Assembly: GCF_030167905.1 (NCBI RefSeq)
Contig: NZ_JARGNA010000002.1
Span: 248,001 to 312,000, forward strand
Direction: 5' to 3'
Source: Flavobacterium terrisoli
GTDB taxonomy: Bacteria > Bacteroidota > Bacteroidia > Flavobacteriales > Flavobacteriaceae
Length of the DNA stretch: 64,000 nt
A program made the translations under genes and the position numbers. This document shows positions 8,963-17,028 of this stretch, one piece after another (within the stretch, counting starts at the first letter, position 1; every line of letters starts with the position of its first letter). Under the pieces are notes generated by a model. The model saw only the letters and a program-made list of their open reading frames with translations, was not told the origin of the DNA and did not search any database.

Positions 8963-10654
8963 ATGCAACTTTCGGAACAAGAAATCATCAGAAGAGAGAA
9001 ACTTAACGCCTTGCGCGAATTAGGTATTAACCCTTATCCGGCGAATTTATTTCCCGTAAACCACACGTCAAAGCAGGTTAAGGAAAACTTCGAAGAAGGC
9101 AAACAGGTGATTGTTGCCGGAAGATTAATGAGCGTTCGTGATCAGGGAAAAGCTTCTTTTGCCGAGTTACAGGACAGCGAAGGCCGTATCCAATTGTATT
9201 TCAACCGCGATGTGATTTGTACCGGTGAAGACAAAACATTGTACAATCAGGTTTTTAAAAAACTGACCGATTTGGGCGATTTTATTGGCGTGGAAGGCGA
9301 ATTGTTTACCACTCAGGTTGGTGCCAAATGTATTCGCGTGTCCAATTTTACTTTCCTAAGCAAAACATTGCGCCCGTTGCCATTGCCAAAAACAGACGAA
9401 GACGGAAAAGTACACGATGCCTTTAATGATGCCGAATTGAGATACAGAATGCGTTACGTGGATTTAGTGGTGAATCCGCAAGTGAAAGAAGTGTTTATCA
9501 AAAGAACCAAATTATTCACGGCGATGCGTAACTTTTTCAACGCAGCCGGTTATATGGAAGTAGAAACTCCGGTATTGCAATCGATTCCCGGTGGTGCTGC
9601 CGCGCGTCCGTTTATCACGCACCATAACAGTCTGGACATTCCATTATACATGAGAATTGCCAACGAATTATATTTAAAAAGATTGATCGTCGGTGGATTT
9701 GACGGTGTGTATGAATTCTCCAAAAACTTCCGTAACGAAGGAATGGACCGAACGCACAACCCTGAATTTACCGCGATGGAAATATATGTTTCCTATAAAG
9801 ATTACAACTGGATGATGGAGTTTGCCGAGAACTTATTGGAATATTGTGCCAAGGAAGTAAACGGAACTACAGAAGCAACTTTTGGTGAGCACAAAGTGAA
9901 TTTCAAAGCGCCTTACGCCAGAGTTACGATGACCGATGCCATCAAACAGTTTACCGGTTTTGATATTTCGGGCAAAAGCGAACAAGAGATTTTTGAAGCT
10001 GCCAGAGGAATGGGAATTGAGGTGGATGACACAATGGGTAAAGGCAAATTAATTGATGAGATTTTTGGGGCCAAATGTGAAGGCAACTTTATCCAGCCAA
10101 CATTTATCACTGATTATCCAAAAGAAATGTCGCCTTTGTGTAAAGAACACAGAGACAATCCGGAATTGACAGAGCGTTTTGAATTGATGGTTTGCGGAAA
10201 AGAAATCGCGAACGCTTATTCCGAATTGAATGATCCGATTGACCAACGCGGGCGTTTTGAAAACCAAATGGCTTTGGCCGAAAAAGGCGATGACGAAGCC
10301 AACGGAATTATTGACGAAGACTTTTTAAGAGCCTTAGAATACGGAATGCCACCAACATCAGGAATGGGAATTGGAATGGACCGTTTGATCATGTTCCTGA
10401 CCAATAATGCTTCTATCCAGGAAGTATTGTTCTTCCCGCAAATGCGTCCGGAGAAAAAACAAGTTGAATTGACTGAAGATGAAAAATTAATTATCGGTTT
10501 ATTAAAAGCTGAAAACAACCAGGCATTGGGTCAATTGAAAGAGCAATCACAATTGAGCGGCAAAAAATGGGATGCTGCCATCAAAGGATTAGCCAAGCAC
10601 GGTTTGACCAAAGTAATGGTTGACGGGGATAACAAAACGGTCGTTTTGAACTAA
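8963..10654 (+). CDS. lysS: Lysyl-tRNA synthetase, class II
   Basis: Charges tRNA-Lys with lysine. The N-terminal OB-fold anticodon-binding domain (about 55-150) contains VAGRLMSVRDQGKASFAEL. The class II catalytic core shows motif 2 (FRNEGMDRTHNPEFTAMEIY) and motif 3 (GMGIGMDRLIMFL). At 563 residues it is longer than the ~505 of E. coli LysS. The extra ~60 C-terminal residues after the motif 3 region (from about KKQVELTEDEKLIIGLL) form a Lys-rich helical tail that I also expect in other Bacteroidota LysS proteins. It has its own promoter upstream and a strong terminator downstream, so it is probably monocistronic. Confidence 0.97.
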   Translation: MQLSEQEIIRREKLNALRELGINPYPANLFPVNHTSKQVKENFEEGKQVIVAGRLMSVRDQGKASFAELQDSEGRIQLYFNRDVICTGEDKTLYNQVFKKLTDLGDFIGVEGELFTTQVGAKCIRVSNFTFLSKTLRPLPLPKTDEDGKVHDAFNDAELRYRMRYVDLVVNPQVKEVFIKRTKLFTAMRNFFNAAGYMEVETPVLQSIPGGAAARPFITHHNSLDIPLYMRIANELYLKRLIVGGFDGVYEFSKNFRNEGMDRTHNPEFTAMEIYVSYKDYNWMMEFAENLLEYCAKEVNGTTEATFGEHKVNFKAPYARVTMTDAIKQFTGFDISGKSEQEIFEAARGMGIEVDDTMGKGKLIDEIFGAKCEGNFIQPTFITDYPKEMSPLCKEHRDNPELTERFELMVCGKEIANAYSELNDPIDQRGRFENQMALAEKGDDEANGIIDEDFLRALEYGMPPTSGMGIGMDRLIMFLTNNASIQEVLFFPQMRPEKKQVELTEDEKLIIGLLKAENNQALGQLKEQSQLSGKKWDAAIKGLAKHGLTKVMVDGDNKTVVLN

Positions 10655-10658
10655 AACC

Positions 10659-10687
10659 AAAGGAACTCAATTGAGTTCCTTTTTTTA
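10659..10687 (+). terminator. Terminator of lysS
   Basis: Perfect palindrome AGGAACTCAATTGAGTTCCT at 10661-10680 followed by a run of seven T. Confidence 0.85.
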
Positions 10688-10720
10688 TAAATTTTTGTTA
10701 ACATTTAAACCTTTTAGAAC

Positions 10721-10728
10721 TAGATTTG
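10721..10728 (+). promoter_or_regulatory. -7 promoter element of the 10760 gene
   Basis: TAGATTTG, an exact TAnnTTTG match, 31 bases before the start codon. The nearest upstream TTG (10695-10697) is 23 bases away, slightly long for a -33 box. Confidence 0.5.
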
Positions 10729-10759
10729 TCCTAACGGTATAATTTTAAATAATCAAAAA

Positions 10760-11173
10760 ATGAGAAAAGTATTTTTAGCCATGTTGTTGCTTGTTGGCAT
10801 TTCAACATTCGCACAAGAAAAAAGAGGAAGCAGACTTACTTCTGAAGAAAAAATTGACCTACAGGTAAAAAGAATTACACGCGATTTAAGCCTAGATGAA
10901 AAACAAGCCAAAGAAGTTCGCGTTCTCATTGCCAAAGAAGTGGAGAAAAGAGAAGCTAAAAGAGCTGAAGTAAAAGAACAAAAGACTCAAAAGAGAGAAG
11001 AAGTAAAAGCTAAGATGAAAAAAGAGCAAGCTGCTTTTGCTGCCGAAATGAAAAAAGTATTGACTGCAGAGCAATATGCTAAGTGGGAAAAACAGCGTGA
11101 AGAGAAAAAAGCAAGGATGGTTGAGAAAATAAATGAACGAAGCGGAAACGGGGAAATTGAACCAATTAAATAA
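10760..11173 (+). CDS. Small exported helical protein, Spy/CpxP-like composition
   Basis: 137 residues. Signal peptide 1-19 (LAMLLLVGISTFAQ), then a highly charged Lys/Glu-rich helical mature part. The segment LTSEEKIDLQVKRITRDLSL and the later LTAEQYAKWEKQ resemble periplasmic Spy/CpxP-like or DUF4890-like proteins of Bacteroidota. These have an LTxEQ-type repeat and are thought to act as envelope stress chaperones; that role is family-level inference. A long coiled coil is likely at 60-120. It lies upstream of a second small exported protein of similar style, but each has its own promoter. Confidence 0.7.
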   Translation: MRKVFLAMLLLVGISTFAQEKRGSRLTSEEKIDLQVKRITRDLSLDEKQAKEVRVLIAKEVEKREAKRAEVKEQKTQKREEVKAKMKKEQAAFAAEMKKVLTAEQYAKWEKQREEKKARMVEKINERSGNGEIEPIK

Positions 11174-11190
11174 GATAAATAAAAATAAAT

Positions 11191-11221
11191 TTTGAGTTTA
11201 CGTGAAAATAAATTAGTTTTG
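11191..11221 (+). promoter_or_regulatory. Promoter of the 11251 gene (-33 TTTG, -7 TAGTTTTG)
   Basis: TTTG at 11191-11194, exactly 19 bases, then TAGTTTTG at 11214-11221. This is one of the best full matches to the Bacteroidota TTTG-N19-TAnnTTTG promoter in the window. The ATG is 30 bases downstream. Confidence 0.7.
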
Positions 11222-11250
11222 GAGTCATTATTCCTCTAAAAATCAAAAAA

Positions 11251-11586
11251 ATGAAAAAATTTATTGCTGCTTTAACGTTACTGTTAGCATTTAGTATAAA
11301 TGCAAATGCACAAGACAAAAAAGAGTTAACCTCTACTGAAAAAGGAAAACAAGAAGCTGTAGCTTTAGCTCAGTACTTGGATTTAAACGAAACAATGACA
11401 GCTGATTTTGCGAGATTGTTTGAACAAAAGCACAGAACACTTGCTGATAAAACATTATCTCAAGAAAGAAGAGCTGAAGTTTCAAGAGTGATTGAAGCTA
11501 AAGTTGCTGCTACCTTAACAGATGCACAGTTGACCAAATTGAAACAAAATAAAGATTTGTATAAATCATTGATTACAAACGAATAA
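11251..11586 (+). CDS. Small exported helical protein of unknown function
   Basis: 111 residues. Signal peptide 1-21 (ALTLLLAFSINANAQ). The mature part is about 90 residues of predicted helix without cysteines, with segments LTSTEKGKQEAVALAQYLDL and LTDAQLTKLKQNKDLY. The spacing of the LTxxE/LTxxQ segments resembles the preceding gene, so the two may be distant relatives of the Spy-like group. I do not recognise a named family. It has its own strong promoter and a shared convergent terminator with hemL. Confidence 0.65.
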   Translation: MKKFIAALTLLLAFSINANAQDKKELTSTEKGKQEAVALAQYLDLNETMTADFARLFEQKHRTLADKTLSQERRAEVSRVIEAKVAATLTDAQLTKLKQNKDLYKSLITNE

Positions 11587-11603
11587 TTTTATTTGTAATC
11601 ACC

Positions 11604-11640
11604 ATAAAAAAAGTCCTTTCGTTAAGAAAGGACTTTTTTT
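11604..11640. terminator. Bidirectional terminator between the 11251 gene and hemL
   Basis: AAAAAAAGTCCTTTC / GAAAGGACTTTTTTT hairpin with a 5-base loop, and A and T runs on both sides. It serves both convergent genes. Confidence 0.85.
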
Positions 11641-11643
11641 ATA

Positions 11644-12930
11644 TTATAATGTTTGGGCAACCTTATTGACTGCGTTAATCGTAAAGTCTAAATCTTCATA
11701 CGTAAGCGCATCTGTGATAAACCAGGTTTCATAAGCCGAAGGTGCAATATAAATCCCTTCATTCAACAACCCATGGAAGAACTTCTTAAAGGTTTCGTTG
11801 TCTCCGTTTTTAGCCGTTTGAAAATCAACTACCGGATTGGCGTCAAAATGTACTGAAATCATCGAACCCACTCTATTGATGGTAAAAACAATGTTGTTGT
11901 CCTTTAAAACTTTGTCAATTCCTTTGTGCAGGTAAGCTGTTTTTTCTTCGAGTCTTTTGAAAATATCCGCATCGCTATTTAAAGTTTCAAGCATCGCCAA
12001 TCCGGCAGCCATAGCTAGTGGATTTCCTGACAAGGTTCCAGCCTGATACACTGGTCCAAGTGGCGCCAGATAATTCATGATTTCGTTTCGTGCTGCAAAA
12101 GCACCAACCGGCAAACCTCCTCCAATTACTTTTCCGAAACAAGCAATATCCGCTTTTATGTCATATAGCTCTTGTGCTCCGCCTTTGGCCAAGCGAAATC
12201 CGGTCATTACTTCGTCGAAAATTAGTAAGGCGCCATTGGCATCACAAACTTGGCGAAGTGACTGTAAAAAGCCTTCTGCTGGCGGCACACAACCCATATT
12301 CCCGGCAACCGGTTCAATAATGATGGCGGCTATTTCAGTTGCATTGGCTTCGAATAAAGCTTTTACATTTTCAATATCATTATAATTGGCCAACAAAGTG
12401 TCTTTGGCTGTTCCCTGTGTAACTCCGGGACTGTTTGGCGTACCAAAAGTACTCGCACCACTTCCGGCCTGAATCAGAAACGAATCGGAATGACCGTGGT
12501 AACAACCAGCAAATTTGATGATTTTATCTCTTTTGGTAAATCCTCTGGCGAGACGAATGGCACTCATACAAGCCTCGGTTCCTGAATTCACAAAACGAAT
12601 TTTGTCAATGTTTGGCACCATGGAAATCGCTAAGGCTGCAATTTTGGTTTCTAATTCCGTTGGCATACCAAAGGAAGTTCCTTTTTTGGCTTTTTCAATC
12701 ACCGCATCAACAACTGGTTGAAAGGCGTGACCTAAAATCATTGGTCCCCAGGAATTGATATAATCTATCAAACGGTTATCATCTTCATCATACAAATAAG
12801 CACCTTTGGCACTTTTGGCAAAAATGGGTGTTCCTCCTACTCCTTTAAATGCTCTTACCGGTGAATTAACACCACCGGGAATTACTTTTTCAGCTTCAGC
12901 AAACAACTGACTGCTTCTTTGATAAATCAT
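11644..12930 (-). CDS. hemL: Glutamate-1-semialdehyde 2,1-aminomutase
   Basis: PLP enzyme that converts glutamate-1-semialdehyde to 5-aminolevulinate in the C5 route to heme. 428 residues, the usual length. The start region [20 protein letters not shown] is typical. CYHGHSDS and [11 protein letters not shown] are aminotransferase class III motifs, and the PLP-binding lysine is K267 in [18 protein letters not shown]. It is the last gene of a three-gene minus-strand unit, 26 bases after the glucosaminidase gene, and ends at the shared terminator. Confidence 0.97.
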   Translation of the reverse strand: MIYQRSSQLFAEAEKVIPGGVNSPVRAFKGVGGTPIFAKSAKGAYLYDEDDNRLIDYINSWGPMILGHAFQPVVDAVIEKAKKGTSFGMPTELETKIAALAISMVPNIDKIRFVNSGTEACMSAIRLARGFTKRDKIIKFAGCYHGHSDSFLIQAGSGASTFGTPNSPGVTQGTAKDTLLANYNDIENVKALFEANATEIAAIIIEPVAGNMGCVPPAEGFLQSLRQVCDANGALLIFDEVMTGFRLAKGGAQELYDIKADIACFGKVIGGGLPVGAFAARNEIMNYLAPLGPVYQAGTLSGNPLAMAAGLAMLETLNSDADIFKRLEEKTAYLHKGIDKVLKDNNIVFTINRVGSMISVHFDANPVVDFQTAKNGDNETFKKFFHGLLNEGIYIAPSAYETWFITDALTYEDLDFTINAVNKVAQTL

Positions 12931-12956
12931 ATCTAAACGGTATTTTTATTTGGATG

Positions 12957-13856
12957 TTATTTAACGATGATGTTTTGTCCCAAAGACAAGGAATTATCGG
13001 TTAAATTATTTTTCCTTTTCAATTCTTCAATGGATATATTGAATTTTTTGGAAAGTGAATACAAAGTATCCCCTTTGACTACGGTATATCTTTGCGCTTC
13101 TTCTGAGTAAACGATTTCTTTTTTGGCCATCACAGGCACATAATTTTTACCCAATACTTCCGCATCATATTTAGCCAATTGGTAACGCTCAATCAGCCCG
13201 ATCAATTTGTCCGGATATTTAGGATCGGTAGCATAACCGGCGGCCTTTAAACCTCTGGCCCAAGCCGCATAATCATCTTTCCCTAATTCGAAGAGCGTTG
13301 CATATCTTGGTCTGCTGGTTAAGAAATAAGAATGGTCAACAAATGAGCCGTTTGGTTCATCATATTTCCTGAAACATTCGTTTTCTTCGTCATCGGTATA
13401 TCGGATACTTGGTCCTGACCATTCCTTGTGGCATTTAATCCCAAAATGATTGTTGGCCTGAACACTCAACGGACCGGTTCCTGCACCCGATTCCAGGATG
13501 GCCTGTCCCAAAGTAATACTCGCCGGAATTCCGGTTTTGAGCATATTGTCTTTCGCGATGGCTTTGTATTTTTCGATATAAGCCAACACCATTTCCGTAG
13601 TCACTTTGACTCTGGTTGTGGCTTCTAAAATTACGGTTTCGCCGCTATTATTTTGTGCAGGTGAAGTGCCTGTTTTTGTAGCAACAGGATTTTGAGTATT
13701 GGATGTATTTGGCCTGTAGATAGGCTTTTTTACCCTTTGCACAACAGGTGCATTTGTTTTTCTTGGGTCAGGTTTTGAAGTTCTGACCACAGATTGATTG
13801 GAGCCACAAGACACCAAAAAAATCATAACGAGCAATAGTGACAGCTTTTTAATCAT
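12957..13856 (-). CDS. Glucosaminidase (GH73-like) lipoprotein with LysM domain
   Basis: Peptidoglycan-cleaving lipoprotein of 299 residues. Lipobox FLVSC puts the lipidated cysteine at residue 17. A Ser/Thr/Asn/Pro-rich linker spans about 20-80. The glucosaminidase domain (about 85-235) has the probable catalytic glutamate E122 in LGQAILESGAGTGPLS and the family segment NNHFGIKCH. A single LysM domain (about 255-299, YTVVKGDTLYSLSKKFNIS) gives peptidoglycan binding. Its first 8 bases overlap the end of the ACC-deaminase-like gene, so translation is probably coupled. It likely acts in cell-wall remodelling or daughter-cell separation; the precise role is not evident. Confidence 0.9.
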   Translation of the reverse strand: MIKKLSLLLVMIFLVSCGSNQSVVRTSKPDPRKTNAPVVQRVKKPIYRPNTSNTQNPVATKTGTSPAQNNSGETVILEATTRVKVTTEMVLAYIEKYKAIAKDNMLKTGIPASITLGQAILESGAGTGPLSVQANNHFGIKCHKEWSGPSIRYTDDEENECFRKYDEPNGSFVDHSYFLTSRPRYATLFELGKDDYAAWARGLKAAGYATDPKYPDKLIGLIERYQLAKYDAEVLGKNYVPVMAKKEIVYSEEAQRYTVVKGDTLYSLSKKFNISIEELKRKNNLTDNSLSLGQNIIVK

Positions 13857-14751
13857 TGAGTTTTATTTCGATTTGGTTTTTTTGTTTTAACAAACGGTTC
13901 ATTCCTTCGATTCCTTGTAATCCGCCGGTGTGAATCAGCAGTATTTTTGAGCCTTTGGGAAACCATTCCTTTTCGATTAAATCTAAAACGCCGAAAACCA
14001 TTTTTCCGGTATAAACCGGGTCTAACGGAATTTGATATTTTTGATAAAAATCGTTTATAAATTGCACTAATTCGGCCGTGACTTTGGCATAACCTCCAAA
14101 ATGATAATCGGTGACCAATTCCCAATTTGGTTTCCGGACAAATTTACAAATATCTTCTTTTAAAAATTCACCTTTCAAAGCAGGAAATCCCAAAACTTGT
14201 TGACTACTTTTTGAACAATTTATAATCCCCGAAATCGTTCCTCCCGTTCCGACGGCGCAGCAAACATAATCAAAGTTTTCGTCGGATGCTGTTAAAATTT
14301 CTTCGCATCCTTTTACGGCCAAATCATTAGTTCCGCCTTCTGGTAAAACGTAAAAATCGCCAAATTGTTGTTCAAGTGATAGAATAAAATTGCGGCTGTT
14401 CTTTTCCCGAAATTGTTCTCTGGAGACAAATTCAAAAACCATTCCGAAATCCTGAGCTTTTTTTAACGTTGGATTTTCGTCTATTTTATCCCGTAATTCT
14501 TCACCTCTGATAATGCCAATAGTTTTAAAACCATTGGCTGCACCGGCTGCGGCGACTGCCAAAATATGATTAGAAAAAGCACCTCCGAAAGTTAGTAATT
14601 TGCGTTTGTTTTCTTGTTTGGCTTGCACCAAATTGTACTTCAGCTTCCTGAATTTGTTTCCGGAAATAGTAGGATGCAACAAATCTTCCCGCTTGATATA
14701 GAGCGTGTAATGAGGGTTTCCGATTTCAATTTTCTGATTGTAACTCTCCAA
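13849..14751 (-). CDS. 1-aminocyclopropane-1-carboxylate deaminase / D-cysteine desulfhydrase family PLP enzyme
   Basis: 300-residue fold-type II PLP enzyme. The PLP lysine is most likely K33 in ISGNKFRKLKY; TFGGAFSNHILAVAAAG and AVGTGGTISGI are the substrate and phosphate loops. The family includes ACC deaminase and D-cysteine desulfhydrase, which cannot be told apart here. The flavobacterial member is more plausibly involved in D-amino acid or cysteine metabolism than in plant ACC turnover (inference). It is the first gene of the operon with the glucosaminidase (8-base overlap) and hemL, with a promoter at 14798-14805. Confidence 0.88.
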   Translation of the reverse strand: MESYNQKIEIGNPHYTLYIKREDLLHPTISGNKFRKLKYNLVQAKQENKRKLLTFGGAFSNHILAVAAAGAANGFKTIGIIRGEELRDKIDENPTLKKAQDFGMVFEFVSREQFREKNSRNFILSLEQQFGDFYVLPEGGTNDLAVKGCEEILTASDENFDYVCCAVGTGGTISGIINCSKSSQQVLGFPALKGEFLKEDICKFVRKPNWELVTDYHFGGYAKVTAELVQFINDFYQKYQIPLDPVYTGKMVFGVLDLIEKEWFPKGSKILLIHTGGLQGIEGMNRLLKQKNQIEIKLND

Positions 14752-14797
14752 GAAAGGTTTTTTTTACTTCATACAGTCGACCTAAAGGTCTCATATG

Positions 14798-14805
14798 CAA
14801 AGGTA
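14798..14805 (-). promoter_or_regulatory. -7 promoter element of the ACC-deaminase-glucosaminidase-hemL operon
   Basis: Minus-strand TACCTTTG, an exact TAnnTTTG match, 46 bases upstream of the start codon. The short inverted repeat GACCT-AA-AGGTC (14779-14790) lies at the expected transcription start. Confidence 0.55.
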
Positions 14806-14825
14806 AGCAACCTAAGTTTTGGATA

Positions 14826-14857
14826 TAGAAAAAAGCGATTAAAAAATCGCTTTCTGT
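14826..14857 (-). terminator. Terminator after the 16661 T9SS cargo gene
   Basis: AAAGCGATT / AATCGCTTT hairpin with an A-rich loop; on the minus strand the stem is followed by a T-run (A-run at 14829-14834). Confidence 0.7.
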
Positions 14858-14864
14858 TTTATTG

Positions 14865-16661
14865 TTATTGGTTAGAAATGATAACCTTTTGTGCTACTTT
14901 CTTATTGTCATTGGTTACTAATTCCACCAAATAAACCGCCTGGCTTAAACCATTGGTTGGGAATTGATAACTGTTTTCAGCGCCTAAATTTTGTTTGCCA
15001 AAAATTTTCTTTCCAGTCAGATCATAAAGCGTAACCGATTTTAATTCGATTGAATTCGGGTTTGAAATGGTCAGGTTTTGAGACACATTATCCTGGAAAA
15101 TCACAAAGCTTGATTTGATGTTGTTTTCATCATCCAAAGCTGCGTTTTTGAAAGTAATCTCAAAACGATCATTGTAAACTCCGGTAGCTAAAACCACTTC
15201 ATAAGCGTTGTTTTTGATATCGTGATAACTGCCATCCAAGGCATCATACATGTAAATATTTTGTGATTCATCAAAATTTGAAACCAAAGAAGCATCAAAC
15301 TTGAAACTTGCATTATCGGTAGATTTAACACCTACAGGAATTCTTTTATCGATATCAAAAGCCACTCCTTCGATAACATATCTGTTGTTGTCCAAAAAGA
15401 AGTAAACGTCATTAGGAATTGTCTCTTCAACAGGTGATTTTGCATCGATACCTCTGTCGACACCATCCGTAGCCGTTGGCATCAAAACTAAAGCAACCTG
15501 TCTGGTAAATTGATTGTTCATGATGGTGTTCAAACGAATTTGAGCAACCGGATTTACATCTACATCTTGTGTTGCATTTCCGGTACTGTTTATGTTTCTT
15601 TCAAATTGAGAATAAGCACCTGCTTCTTTATAATATTCTCTGTATTCATTTTTCAAAGTAACAGAAACCGGACTTCCACTGGCTTTACCTTTTATCATAA
15701 AACCTTGCCCGATTGGCGCATACTTTCTCTGAATTGATAACCCTGAAGTTGAACCAGTGGTGTTTTCAGTACCGTCAATGTTATAAGAATCAAAAGTAGC
15801 CGGCACATAAACGCCATATTCTGTTGGGGAAGTACTGATAGGCGCATAAGTCCCGTAACCTCCACGGTAATCTAATAATAAGTGAGAGTTAACAGTCTTG
15901 TCCTGTTCCCAATAATAAGCGATTCCGGTACAATCTGTATTGGCCGGATCTAATAAAAATTCATTTACATGCAATGCTGACGGGTATGGATTACCGGTTA
16001 ATGTAAAATTATCGATAGCAACACCTACTGTGATATTACCATCATTGGGTTTACCCCTAAAATCGTAACGTTGTGCGCTTCCAGGATTATTCACTACAGT
16101 TTCTCCGACTGCTGTATTATCAGTTCCGCTGGTACCTTTCATGGTAAATCCCTGACCGGCTTCAATATCTGTATTGGCTTCTGAATGAATCCATTCAGAA
16201 TAATCAGCACCGGCTAAAAATTTCCAAATCCAATAGGTCGCGATAGATAAAGAACTGTTGGTTGAAGCACCGTCATAACTGCCCGAATCCATGGTAGCTG
16301 GTGTGCTGGCAGTAATCGTAGTTGGACGGTATAACTTGGTAATTCCAAAATTTTCATTTCCTGTTGAGGCAGATGCATTTCCTACCGGTGAGCACCAATA
16401 GTTATAATCATAATTATCTGATGTTCCTTCTTGAAAAACAGACAAAACTCCTGCTCCTTTATTGGTAGATGTACTAGTTGTACCTTGCAAAATCTGAGCT
16501 TCATTTCTCAAATAAAGATTACTGTTTGTCTGCAAATTGATATCCTGATTGACAAAAACATATTGGTCTTTCACAAACACATAAGTACCTGAGCTAACAT
16601 AAAATTGGCTCAAAGCAGGAAACGAGACCAACAAAATCGCAATGTAAAATATTTTTTTCAT
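14865..16661 (-). CDS. Secreted T9SS type A sorting-domain protein, paralogue 1
   Basis: 598 residues from the ATG at 16661 (MKKIFYIAILLVSF). The in-frame ATG at 16673 adds four residues before the signal peptide and is less likely. After the signal peptide (to PALSQ) the mature protein is beta-rich, with Ser/Thr/Gly-rich stretches. It has the segments LYLRNEAQILQGTT, YNYWCSPVG and LTGNPYPSALHV, and a C-terminal type A sorting domain (SVTLYDLTGKKIF, then YLVELVTNDNKK). No catalytic domain is visible; an adhesin or surface-structure role is likely. It is a close paralogue of the protein at 23052-24821 over its whole length. The NPYPS module also recurs in the giant divergent gene between them. 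Confidence 0.85.
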   Translation of the reverse strand: MKKIFYIAILLVSFPALSQFYVSSGTYVFVKDQYVFVNQDINLQTNSNLYLRNEAQILQGTTSTSTNKGAGVLSVFQEGTSDNYDYNYWCSPVGNASASTGNENFGITKLYRPTTITASTPATMDSGSYDGASTNSSLSIATYWIWKFLAGADYSEWIHSEANTDIEAGQGFTMKGTSGTDNTAVGETVVNNPGSAQRYDFRGKPNDGNITVGVAIDNFTLTGNPYPSALHVNEFLLDPANTDCTGIAYYWEQDKTVNSHLLLDYRGGYGTYAPISTSPTEYGVYVPATFDSYNIDGTENTTGSTSGLSIQRKYAPIGQGFMIKGKASGSPVSVTLKNEYREYYKEAGAYSQFERNINSTGNATQDVDVNPVAQIRLNTIMNNQFTRQVALVLMPTATDGVDRGIDAKSPVEETIPNDVYFFLDNNRYVIEGVAFDIDKRIPVGVKSTDNASFKFDASLVSNFDESQNIYMYDALDGSYHDIKNNAYEVVLATGVYNDRFEITFKNAALDDENNIKSSFVIFQDNVSQNLTISNPNSIELKSVTLYDLTGKKIFGKQNLGAENSYQFPTNGLSQAVYLVELVTNDNKKVAQKVIISNQ

Positions 16662-17028
16662 ACTTAAAACCATAAATGCTTAATAAACAGTATATAACGC
16701 CTGCAATATATAACTTTTTTTCGTTTTATGAATAACGCCTCGTCAAAAAACTTGGCGAACCAAATGAACAATAAACTCATCATCCTAAAAAACACTTGTC
16801 ATTAGTGGCTTTTTTCCAAAATTGAAATCTAAACCAAATGACATTGTATAGTTTTTGTACAGTTTATCCATTTGAAAATTCGGCTGCTTTTTAGTTGGAT
16901 TTTCAACAAAAAATAACAAAAAAAATCATTGTAAATTCACAACTTAAGTGTTAATTGCTTGGGTTTTTTATATGATTTTAATAATATTTTAAAAAAATTC
17001 ATTAATTTGCATTCGTAAATACCACAAA
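16662..17028. other. AT-rich divergent intergenic region of the T9SS cargo island
   Basis: 367 bases between two divergently transcribed cargo genes. I see no gene, strong hairpin or exact TAnnTTTG box on either strand. The closest candidate is TAATTTG at 17003-17009 on the plus strand, one base shorter than consensus, 20 bases before the giant gene. Confidence 0.5.
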